8,143 nt of DNA from Candidatus Nomurabacteria bacterium (lineage in GTDB: Bacteria > Patescibacteriota > Minisyncoccia > Phycocordibacterales > UBA9973), in the NCBI GenBank assembly GCA_903869875.1, contig CAIQAW010000037.1, positions 1 to 8,143 of the forward strand, given 5' to 3'. The number at the start of each line of letters is the position of its first letter. Positions within the stretch are counted from its first letter, which is position 1. Below, piece by piece: positions 1 through 5,699 of this stretch. The position numbers were made by a program, and so were the translations under genes. The notes under the pieces are model-generated. The model saw nothing but the letters and a program-made list of their open reading frames with translations. It had not been told where the DNA came from and searched no databases.

Positions 1-61
1 CATATACAACGAAATCTGGAACGAATACCTGGCACCCAAAGAATACAAACCGAAAAATTAA
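1..61 (+). CDS. 3' end of an unidentified plus-strand gene
   Basis: Frame 2 stays open from the left edge to a TAA stop at 59-61. It encodes a tail ending IYNEIWNEYLAPKEYKPKN, a charged and aromatic-rich mix typical of a real C-terminus. Frame 1 is also open to a slightly later TAA, but its residues look less protein-like. A strong hairpin begins eight bases after the stop, as expected for the end of a transcription unit. The gene converges on murG. Too little is visible to assign a family or function. Confidence 0.5.
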   Translation, partial: IYNEIWNEYLAPKEYKPKN

Positions 62-68
62 TACAATA

Positions 69-99
69 AAATAAAACCCAGTAAATCTGGGTTTTATTT
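69..99. terminator. bidirectional intrinsic terminator between the left-edge gene and murG
   Basis: A perfect 13-bp stem, AAATAAAACCCAG at 69-81 and its complement at 87-99, encloses a 5-nt TAAAT loop. The GC-rich part lies next to the loop. A-rich and T-rich flanks give a U-tract in both directions, so it can terminate the plus-strand gene ending at 61 and the minus-strand operon ending with murG at 111. Confidence 0.85.
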
Positions 100-110
100 A
101 TTTCTATACC

Positions 111-1241
111 CTATTCGTGCATATCAGCTACGTCGTACACGGCGTGGGCTATTAGCATGGATGCGTCTGTTTTAGCAAACTTGGTTGCGGCGGCAGCCAT
201 GGCGTCGTATTTGTCTTTATGGTCTATTATTTCGTCGATGGCGTGTAGTAGTTCTACTGGTTGTAGGTTGTTTTCTTCTAAGACTGTACATGCGCCAGCG
301 CGGGCGTAGTTGTAGGCGTTTTTACGTTGGTGGTCGCCGTTAGAAACACTGATGGGCACTATAACTGAAGGTAAACCCCATGTAGCTATTTCAAATATAG
401 TAGACCCAGCACGAGACACAACAATGTTTGCAGAACCTGCGGCCATCTTCATACCTAGTGCTTCTAAATACGCAAATGGTTTGTAGCGGTTTTTATGTTC
501 ACTGTCTTTTAGTACAACACCTGATGTACCTTTAACTTCGTCAAAATTTTTAACACCAACCTGGTGTACAACTTGGTATTTCTTAACCAGTTCGGGTAGA
601 GCTTGAACAACAGTGTCGTTGATAATAGTTGCCCCCTGTGAACCACCGGTTATAAATATAACTGGTGTGTGTGCTTCTAGACCCAAATATTCGCGGGCGC
701 CATTTAGCGTAGGTTTAGTTATGGTGCTACGCATCGGTTGACCTGTCCATGCAACACGTGTACCAGACGGGTCTAAAATAGCGGCAACGTCTGGGTACGA
801 CACAGCTATGCGTGTAGCAAACTTGGCAGACCAGCGTGTTACACGGCCCGGTGCAGAGTCTGATTCGTGTATAACTACTGGTATGCGTAGTATGCGTGCT
901 GCCATAAGTGCTGGAAAACTTGCATAACAACCTTTTGAAAAAACAACATCGGGGTAGATTAAAAACATTTTCCATAGGGCTATTAACACACCTGATGCTG
1001 TTTTAAAAATATCAAAGAAATTTTTAATAGAAAAATAAATACGCATTTTACCAGCTGGCACGTCGACATATTGTAAACCGACTTCGTCTAAAACACGTTG
1101 GTTGTATGGGCTGTTAGACATATAATACATTTTTACGTCTACAAGTTTTTCAGCATCAACTATTTCGCGTAGTTTTTCTGCTACTGATATTATGGGGTAA
1201 AAATGCCCCCCTGAACCCCCGCCTGTAAATAAAATCTTCAT
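111..1241 (-). CDS. murG: MurG, lipid II-forming N-acetylglucosaminyltransferase
   Basis: MurG transfers GlcNAc from UDP-GlcNAc to lipid I, giving lipid II on the inner face of the membrane. It is a GT-B-fold glycosyltransferase (GT28 family). The 376-residue product has the N-terminal glycine-rich loop GGGSGGH (7-13), the FSKGCYASFP segment (101-110, the family's GGY loop) and HESDSAPG (125-132). It also has the inter-domain TGGSQGA loop (198-204), and in the UDP-sugar-binding domain SRAGSTIFE (276-284) followed by GLPSVIVP (289-296) and GDHQRKNA (302-309). Length is close to the usual 355-370. The ATG lies 5 nt after the GIY-YIG stop and inside the right arm of an inverted repeat. It is the last gene of the minus-strand cluster. 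No Shine-Dalgarno is evident at the usual spacing. Identification is firm. Confidence 0.96.
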   Translation of the reverse strand: MKILFTGGGSGGHFYPIISVAEKLREIVDAEKLVDVKMYYMSNSPYNQRVLDEVGLQYVDVPAGKMRIYFSIKNFFDIFKTASGVLIALWKMFLIYPDVVFSKGCYASFPALMAARILRIPVVIHESDSAPGRVTRWSAKFATRIAVSYPDVAAILDPSGTRVAWTGQPMRSTITKPTLNGAREYLGLEAHTPVIFITGGSQGATIINDTVVQALPELVKKYQVVHQVGVKNFDEVKGTSGVVLKDSEHKNRYKPFAYLEALGMKMAAGSANIVVSRAGSTIFEIATWGLPSVIVPISVSNGDHQRKNAYNYARAGACTVLEENNLQPVELLHAIDEIIDHKDKYDAMAAAATKFAKTDASMLIAHAVYDVADMHE

Positions 1242-1520
1242 CCCGTTTAGAGATAGGAAGCGCCTAATCTATTCTTTAGATAACGCTTACCCATTCCCGT
1301 TTTTAAATATAATTCTCTCGACCGCGCTTTGTCTTCTAATAAACATGCTTCGTAATAAATAAGTACGAATGGGCCTCTGCCTTTGGTATACATGGATTTA
1401 CCTGCATTATGTTCAGCAAGGCGCTTCCGTAGATCCTTCGTGATGCCTGTATACATCTTACCATCTTTTTTGCTTTTTAATAAATAGGTGTAATAAAACA
1501 TATGTTATCTCTAACGGGAT
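1240..1520. repeat. near-perfect inverted repeat bracketing the GIY-YIG gene
   Basis: The left arm at 1240-1255 reads ATCCCGTTTAGAGATA. The right arm at 1506-1520 reads TATCTCTAACGGGAT, whose reverse complement is ATCCCGTTAGAGATA. The arms pair over 15 bp with one extra base in the left arm. They sit almost exactly at the two ends of the GIY-YIG ORF: one contains its stop codon and the murG ATG, the other lies 4 bp upstream of its start codon. Read on the minus strand, ATGAA occurs just outside both arms. The arrangement suggests an inserted cassette, or an mRNA stem enclosing the whole gene. Confidence 0.75.
1247..1501 (-). CDS. single-domain GIY-YIG endonuclease-like protein
   Basis: This 84-residue protein is a lone GIY-YIG domain of the UPF0213/YhbQ type. 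The first signature is YTY (4-6, the GIY position) and the second is YTG (17-19, the YIG position). The conserved arginine lies in LRKRLAEHN (about R27), and the candidate metal-binding Glu is E63 in SRELYLKTG. A basic C-terminal tail (GKRYLKNRL, 71-79) closes the fold. The family's nuclease fold is well established, but the role of stand-alone copies is unclear: DNA repair or selfish spread are both possible. It has no DNA-binding domain beyond the core. The gene is wedged between ftsW (28 nt upstream) and murG (5 nt downstream), where it has no metabolic reason to be, and is bracketed by an inverted repeat. It is probably co-transcribed with the cell-wall genes. Confidence 0.9.
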   Translation of the reverse strand: MFYYTYLLKSKKDGKMYTGITKDLRKRLAEHNAGKSMYTKGRGPFVLIYYEACLLEDKARSRELYLKTGMGKRYLKNRLGASYL

Positions 1521-1529
1521 TCATAACTA

Positions 1530-2642
1530 CTAAGATACCGCCTTCTTTTGAAAACGTGAAATGTTAAGTATTATACCGATCAGCCCCAAAGAAAACGCTA
1601 ACGATGTACCGCCCTGACTTATAAACACCAACGGCACCCCTGTCAGTGGGAACAAACCAAGTATAGATGCAATGTTTAGGAATGACTGTGCTGTAAGCAT
1701 TATAACTGCCCCAGCAACAAACAACTGAGCAAATGTGTCTGGTGCGTTACGTGCTATACGCAAACCGCGCAACAAAAACGCACTATATAATAAAACTATT
1801 AGTGTACAACCGACAAAACCAATCTCCTCACCCATTACGGCAAATATAGAGTCGCCCTGAGGTTCGGGCAAGTAGCTAAACTTTTGTACGCTTTGTCCAT
1901 AACCACGGCCGAACACACCGCCAGAACCCACCGCTATTAACCCCTGTTGTAGTTGGTAAGACGAACCAGATGGGTCGCGTGAAGGGTCTAGGAATGTAAA
2001 CATGCGATCCTTCAGATATGGTTTATACATTAGCAATGCGCCCAAACCTAAGATTAGTATGCCCATAGTTAAGAAAAGTTGTTTCCAAGGTACACCAGCT
2101 ATAAGCAACATACCCAATGCAGCCGCGGCCATAAGCATAAAACTTTTTGTGTCTGGTTGGCGGAAAAGTACAGCAGCAACAATACCCAACATTAGTACTA
2201 ATGGTATAATACCAAATTTTAAACCATTAACTTTGTCTTTGACCCAGGAAAGCCAACCTGCAAAATACATTATAAAAGCTATTTTTAAAAGTTCGGCTGG
2301 TTGAAAAGAAACGGGCCCCAGAGACAGCCACCGTGTTGCCCCACCGTGGCGCATACCTAACCCTGGTACAAATACTAATGCAGTAACTGCAATAGAACCA
2401 AGGAATAAATAAAAAGAATATTTACGCCACCACAGATATGGAACTTTTAATGTTGCCCACAGTAGTATACCGCCACCAACTACACCTAGTGCAAACTGAC
2501 TAAACAAAACGTTCCAGAACTTACCTTGCGATTTAGCAAACACACCAAATGATGCAGATACAAAGAAAAACAAACCTAACACAACTAGTGCTATAACGAT
2601 ACCGAAAAATATTTTATCGAAAGGTTTGTTTTTAGTTTGCAT
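1530..2642 (-). CDS. ftsW: FtsW, septal SEDS peptidoglycan glycosyltransferase
   Basis: A 370-residue, highly hydrophobic polytopic membrane protein of the SEDS family (FtsW/RodA/SpoVE). It polymerises lipid II into glycan strands together with a class B PBP. Visible signatures are TRWLSLGP (103-110), QPAE (114-117), RQPDTKS (161-167), LPEPQGDSIFAVMGEE (258-273), and GVPLVFISQGGTS (335-347) before the last helix. D264 occupies the position of the SEDS catalytic aspartate in the TDFIF-type motif. About ten hydrophobic segments are visible. RodA is the alternative, but placement between mraY and murG favours FtsW. The start is 12 nt after the mraY stop, in the sequence GGATATATG, with no convincing Shine-Dalgarno. 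It ends in two consecutive TAG codons. Confidence 0.93.
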   Translation of the reverse strand: MQTKNKPFDKIFFGIVIALVVLGLFFFVSASFGVFAKSQGKFWNVLFSQFALGVVGGGILLWATLKVPYLWWRKYSFYLFLGSIAVTALVFVPGLGMRHGGATRWLSLGPVSFQPAELLKIAFIMYFAGWLSWVKDKVNGLKFGIIPLVLMLGIVAAVLFRQPDTKSFMLMAAAALGMLLIAGVPWKQLFLTMGILILGLGALLMYKPYLKDRMFTFLDPSRDPSGSSYQLQQGLIAVGSGGVFGRGYGQSVQKFSYLPEPQGDSIFAVMGEEIGFVGCTLIVLLYSAFLLRGLRIARNAPDTFAQLFVAGAVIMLTAQSFLNIASILGLFPLTGVPLVFISQGGTSLAFSLGLIGIILNISRFQKKAVS

Positions 2643-2654
2643 ATATCCGACAAC

Positions 2655-3719
2655 TTAACTCATTAATGTAATAATAGTTCCTATTGCTGCGGCAAATATA
2701 GACATGATCCAGTAACGCATGGTTACAGCTGGGCGCGACCAACCTTTTGCTTCGAAATGGTGGTGTATAGGTGCCACAAGGAATATGCGTTTTTTATTAA
2801 AATATTTGTACGACACCATTTGTGCAAAAGAAGAAAATGCTGTCATAGCCAGTGGAAAACCGATAATCAGAAACGGCAGTACTGCGTCTGTTAGAAATGC
2901 AATAACTGACAATGTTACGGTTAGCCCCACCATGCCTGTTTCGCCCATGTAGAATTTAGCTGGTGGTACGTTGAACCATAGAAATACAAGTACCGAGCCA
3001 CCGACTACTGCAGAGAACGCCGCCAAGTCTACTTGGTTATGGAAATACGCAATAACTGCATAAGCAAAAAATATTGGTACCATTACCCCACCAGCCAGCC
3101 CGTCGATACCGTCGATAACTGAAGAAGAAAATATAGCCAACGTAGTTAAAATAAAAAATGGTATAAACAACAAGCCCATGTTTAGTTGGCCGTCGAAAGG
3201 TATATGTATACCAGTAATTCCAAGTTTAAATACAAACCATAAACTAACTAACAAACTAATAAACACTATTAAACCTATTTTAATTCTTCTGTTTGAAATA
3301 GCGTCGTTGGCATAACTACCTGTGCCGTATATCTGAACCAAGTCGTCGAACAGACCAAGTATAGAAGAAAATATAAGCACAGCAAACGGTACCAGCGTCT
3401 GGTTTCTAGAAAGGAAACTAAGTTTGTCTAATGTTACCGAAGGTATAACCAATGACAATATGTACAAACCAAGTATAACAATACTAACAGATGCCCATAT
3501 AACAATACCGCCTACACGGGGTGTAGAAAGTTCGCCACTTTCGTTGTGCAGTTCACGAAAAGTATTGTTAGTTATGGTTTGGTCTGCAGAGTCAGAACGG
3601 CTTTTACGTTTCCACAACCTTTGTTTTATAAACAAACGTATTAGTGGTGGCGTAATAACAAACCCTGTTATAAAGGCTAGTACGACTGGTAATAAAATTT
3701 TAACTGCATTGGTAACCAT
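2655..3719 (-). CDS. mraY: MraY, phospho-MurNAc-pentapeptide transferase
   Basis: MraY moves phospho-MurNAc-pentapeptide from UDP to undecaprenyl phosphate, making lipid I, the first membrane step of peptidoglycan synthesis. The 354-residue polytopic protein shows STPRVGGI (65-72, the family's TPTMGG region), FDDLVQI with the aspartate pair D125-D126, and IDGIDGLAGG (202-211, D203 and D206). It also shows AKFYMGETG (254-262), and the MraY-specific PIHHHFEAKGW with H319-H321, which separates it from WecA-like relatives. The usual GD(T/V)G aspartate, a magnesium ligand in characterised MraY, is glutamate here (E260). The ATG lies in ACATATATG without a Shine-Dalgarno. A 73-bp gap to scpB carries a heptameric repeat. 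It precedes ftsW by 12 nt; no murD lies between them. Confidence 0.95.
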   Translation of the reverse strand: MVTNAVKILLPVVLAFITGFVITPPLIRLFIKQRLWKRKSRSDSADQTITNNTFRELHNESGELSTPRVGGIVIWASVSIVILGLYILSLVIPSVTLDKLSFLSRNQTLVPFAVLIFSSILGLFDDLVQIYGTGSYANDAISNRRIKIGLIVFISLLVSLWFVFKLGITGIHIPFDGQLNMGLLFIPFFILTTLAIFSSSVIDGIDGLAGGVMVPIFFAYAVIAYFHNQVDLAAFSAVVGGSVLVFLWFNVPPAKFYMGETGMVGLTVTLSVIAFLTDAVLPFLIIGFPLAMTAFSSFAQMVSYKYFNKKRIFLVAPIHHHFEAKGWSRPAVTMRYWIMSIFAAAIGTIITLMS

Positions 3720-3726
3720 ATATGTT

Positions 3727-3768
3727 TAGTGAATAGTTGTTAGTTTATAGTGAATAGTTTTTATACTT
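3727..3768. repeat. heptamer-periodic tandem repeat upstream of mraY
   Basis: Five consecutive 7-bp units starting at 3727, 3734, 3741, 3748 and 3755 all begin TAGT. The first and fourth units are identical (TAGTGAA). A sixth unit at 3762 is degenerate. The 12-mer TAGTGAATAGTT recurs exactly 21 bp apart (3727-3738 and 3748-3759). It fills most of the scpB-mraY gap, which holds no ORF. On the coding strand it reads as repeated ACTA blocks, in the manner of short heptanucleotide repeats known from cyanobacteria. Function unknown. Confidence 0.6.
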
Positions 3769-3792
3769 CGAACAGATTTTAATTTAGACTTT

Positions 3793-4359
3793 TTATGGAA
3801 GTTCTTCTGTAACCTGTAAACTGTCAGCTGTAACCTCTTCTACTATACCTTGTAATTTAGCTTCTATAGTTTCGCGGTCGGGCAAGTTTTGTACAGAGTC
3901 TACACCCATATATGTTAGTAACTGTGCGGTGGGTTCGTATATAAACGAACGGTTGTCTAACGGGTTTGTTTTCTTTTCTATCAGACCACGCATAGTTAGT
4001 GTACGTAATATAAAACTGGACTGTACACCGCGGATAAAGTCTATGTCTGGCCGAGATGCGTGTTTTTTATATAAAATTATGGCCAGTGTTTCGAGTGCTG
4101 CCTTAGACAATTCTTTTTGGTCAGAATGTTTTTGTTCTGAGGCTATAAATTCTGACAGTTGTGGGTCTGTGCCTAACATGTATGTGTCGCCAGCTGTAAC
4201 TAAAACTAAACCACTTTCCAAAAGGTGGTTTTGTAGTTCTGAAACCACATCTGTAAAATCAGAAACAGATATACCAATGGATTCTACTAACGAAACTGCC
4301 GACTGTGGGTCGTTTTCGATAAAAAGTAATGTAAGTAATTTTTGTGCGTTTAAAGTCAT
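3793..4359 (-). CDS. scpB: ScpB, condensin accessory protein
   Basis: ScpB dimers bind the kleisin ScpA within the SMC-ScpAB condensin, which compacts and segregates the chromosome. The protein is 188 residues, the usual ScpB length. It has an N-terminal winged-helix domain (about 1-75) and a second one carrying the family hallmark LSKAALETLAIILY (84-97), then IDFIRGVQSS (106-115) and LRTLTMRGLIE (118-128). An acidic, probably disordered tail follows residue 155. The start lies 4 nt after the scpA stop in AAATATATG, with no Shine-Dalgarno, which suggests translational coupling to scpA. Downstream is a 73-bp gap containing a heptamer repeat and then mraY on the same strand. Confidence 0.94.
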   Translation of the reverse strand: MTLNAQKLLTLLFIENDPQSAVSLVESIGISVSDFTDVVSELQNHLLESGLVLVTAGDTYMLGTDPQLSEFIASEQKHSDQKELSKAALETLAIILYKKHASRPDIDFIRGVQSSFILRTLTMRGLIEKKTNPLDNRSFIYEPTAQLLTYMGVDSVQNLPDRETIEAKLQGIVEEVTADSLQVTEELP

Positions 4360-4363
4360 ATAT

Positions 4364-5134
4364 TTACTGGGTTATTATATCATTTATTGGTGTATTTTCC
4401 ACGGCTGTGTTTGTTCTAGAAAAATGCATGTCGTCGAACGTGTTATGCTGCACCACAGACAGTATGCCGTTACGCACCATTTCTAATAGTGCAAGGAAAG
4501 AAACTATGGCGTGTACTTTTTCTGTTTTAGTTTTAGGTGTACCGGTTAAGTTACGGAACGACATTGTCATTTCGTTTTGTATGCGGTCTGTTAGACTATT
4601 CATAACTTCTTCGATAGACATTATGCGTTCTGCCTTTACCTGTGGTAACACTTCTTTTTTCGGCACACTGGCCATAACACCACCTAACAATGCGTGCAGG
4701 TTTGCCACAGTTATACCAGCGTCTGGTGTAAACACTATTACTTTTTTAATACGGCCACCAGCACCGGGGCGTATATAGTATGGCGACTTTAACATACTGC
4801 GAACATGCACACTGCCTTCACGTGCAGCCTGGTACCGGCGTAGTCTGTCTTCTAGATCTACAATACTTTCTTTTTCTTCTGTAGTTAGTGACAAACCTGG
4901 TAGTAGTGCGCGGGATTTAATAAGTAGCAATGTTGCTGCAACAGACAAAAATGCAGTACTGTCGTCCAGGCTTTGGCCGACGTTTTCTGTGGCCATATTA
5001 CGAATGTGGTTTAAATAATCCTCGGTAACAGCAGCTAAAGCTAATTCATTGATAAAAAGCTTACGTTTTTCGACGAGTTCTAAAAGTATTTCGAGTGGGC
5101 CTTCGAACTGACCAGTACGAACGGTATATGACAT
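4364..5134 (-). CDS. scpA: ScpA, kleisin subunit of SMC condensin
   Basis: ScpA is the kleisin that bridges the SMC heads and recruits ScpB. The 256-residue protein opens with the family signature FEGPLEILLELVEKRKLF (10-27) and FINELALAAVTEDYL (27-41). It continues with AATLLLIKSRALLP (66-79), a variable acidic middle, and a C-terminal winged-helix region, VSFLALLEMVRNG (211-223), which contacts the SMC head. Length is normal. It is the first gene of the minus-strand cluster. An extended -10 element sits just upstream, so the transcript may start at or within a base or two of the ATG (leaderless). No Shine-Dalgarno is present. Confidence 0.95.
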   Translation of the reverse strand: MSYTVRTGQFEGPLEILLELVEKRKLFINELALAAVTEDYLNHIRNMATENVGQSLDDSTAFLSVAATLLLIKSRALLPGLSLTTEEKESIVDLEDRLRRYQAAREGSVHVRSMLKSPYYIRPGAGGRIKKVIVFTPDAGITVANLHALLGGVMASVPKKEVLPQVKAERIMSIEEVMNSLTDRIQNEMTMSFRNLTGTPKTKTEKVHAIVSFLALLEMVRNGILSVVQHNTFDDMHFSRTNTAVENTPINDIITQ

Positions 5135-5140
5135 AAGTAT

Positions 5141-5149
5141 ATTATAGCA
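5141..5149 (-). promoter_or_regulatory. extended -10 promoter for the scpA-to-murG cluster
   Basis: On the minus strand the sequence TGCTATAAT gives a perfect -10 hexamer with the TG extension. The best -35 is poor: TGTTCA at 5165-5170, 18 bp away. Counting about 7 nt downstream of the hexamer puts transcription start at about 5134, the A of the scpA ATG, so the message is probably leaderless. The same TGCTATA core occurs at the other two promoters in the window. Confidence 0.6.
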
Positions 5150-5173
5150 TTATATTTAATCTTATGAACATAA

Positions 5174-5206
5174 CCCCACCCATCCTCCCCTTATAATAAG
5201 GTGAGG
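5174..5206. repeat. G-rich hairpin, possible REP-like intergenic element
   Basis: An 11-bp inverted repeat with one mismatch (CCTCCCCTTAT at 5184-5194, ATAAGGTGAGG at 5196-5206) is joined to a C-rich run at 5174-5183. On the minus strand this reads as a hairpin followed by GGATGGGTGGGG. The G-runs could also form a two-tier quadruplex. It lies between two divergent genes and matches no coding feature. A hairpin plus G-rich tail is the architecture of REP elements mobilised by RAYT transposases; an operator palindrome is the alternative. Confidence 0.4.
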
Positions 5207-5235
5207 TGAAATAAAATCAGAATGATTGTAATATG

Positions 5236-5264
5236 TTGACTTTATATGGTTTTGGTGCTATAAT
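5236..5264 (+). promoter_or_regulatory. near-consensus sigma-70 promoter for the 5291 gene
   Basis: TTGACT at 5236-5241 and TATAAT at 5259-5264 are separated by exactly 17 bp, and TG at 5256-5257 gives an extended -10. Transcription should begin near 5271, leaving a leader of about 20 nt before the ATG at 5291. The leader has no Shine-Dalgarno; AAGCAC occurs twice in it. It is the strongest promoter visible in the window. Confidence 0.85.
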
Positions 5265-5290
5265 GCCACTAAGCACAAATCGCAAGCACT

Positions 5291-5653
5291 ATGTCAATAT
5301 TAATAAAAAAAATCGAAAAGCTCAACAATGTTGAGTTACTAAGACTTCAAGACGAATTAGCAGCCGCACTTATTGATTTAAGTAGTGGCAAACCTACGGA
5401 CAAGATAACATTAAATTTGTATTCGACTAAAATAAAAGAAGAAGTCGAAAGAAGAATTAATCTTTTCCTTAAATGCATAATGTATTCTCATAAGAATATG
5501 ATTAACAATCTTAAAAAAGATTTAAGTTATGAGCCACAGAAATTTGGCTTAGAACTTATGGCCTTAGACAGGCTCATTCCTGAACCAAAACAAGAACATG
5601 TACAGATCGAAAAAAGAGTTTTTAAGTTTGTACATAATTCCAGCCTAAAGTAA
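5291..5653 (+). CDS. hypothetical AT-rich helical protein
   Basis: I do not recognise this 120-residue protein. It has no signal peptide or membrane segment. It is rich in Lys, Glu, Leu, Ile and Asn and looks mostly helical: residues about 5-30 (IKKIEKLNNVELLRLQDELA) and 47-76 could form amphipathic helices or a short coiled coil. A proline-containing loop near 95-100 precedes a basic C-terminus. Reality is supported by a near-consensus promoter immediately upstream and a clean terminator 6 nt after the TAA. It is the only complete plus-strand gene in the window. By eye its base composition (about 25-38% GC in sampled rows) is lower than that of aspS and the mur genes, suggesting recent acquisition. 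A perfect 7-bp palindrome sits in its early codons at 5321-5335. A small DNA- or RNA-binding role is possible but unproven. Confidence 0.75.
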   Translation: MSILIKKIEKLNNVELLRLQDELAAALIDLSSGKPTDKITLNLYSTKIKEEVERRINLFLKCIMYSHKNMINNLKKDLSYEPQKFGLELMALDRLIPEPKQEHVQIEKRVFKFVHNSSLK

Positions 5654-5658
5654 AACCC

Positions 5659-5689
5659 AAAAGCCGTTCCATGCAAAGTAACGGCTTTT
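5659..5689. terminator. bidirectional intrinsic terminator between the hypothetical gene and aspS
   Basis: A perfect 10-bp stem, AAAAGCCGTT at 5659-5668 and AACGGCTTTT at 5680-5689, encloses an 11-nt loop. A T-run follows on the plus strand and an A-run precedes it, providing U-tracts in both directions. It serves the plus-strand gene ending at 5653 and aspS ending at 5700. Confidence 0.9.
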
Positions 5690-5699
5690 TTTATTTTTA

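Noticed and set aside
1256..1428. Nine-base inverted match GGAAGCGCC/GGCGCTTCC within the GIY-YIG gene.
   Set aside because: Both copies fall in coding sequence, and a match of this length is not rare for a 250-bp stretch.
3929..4486. Long plus-strand open frame opposite scpB and scpA.
   Set aside because: It is a shadow of two well-supported genes and its translation has no recognisable family features.
5291..5653. Orphan gene as an Avd-type DGR accessory protein, since it is about 120 residues, helical and near a DGR-like RT.
   Set aside because: No four-helix-bundle family signature is recognisable, and aspS, with its own promoter and terminator, lies between it and the RT on the opposite strand.
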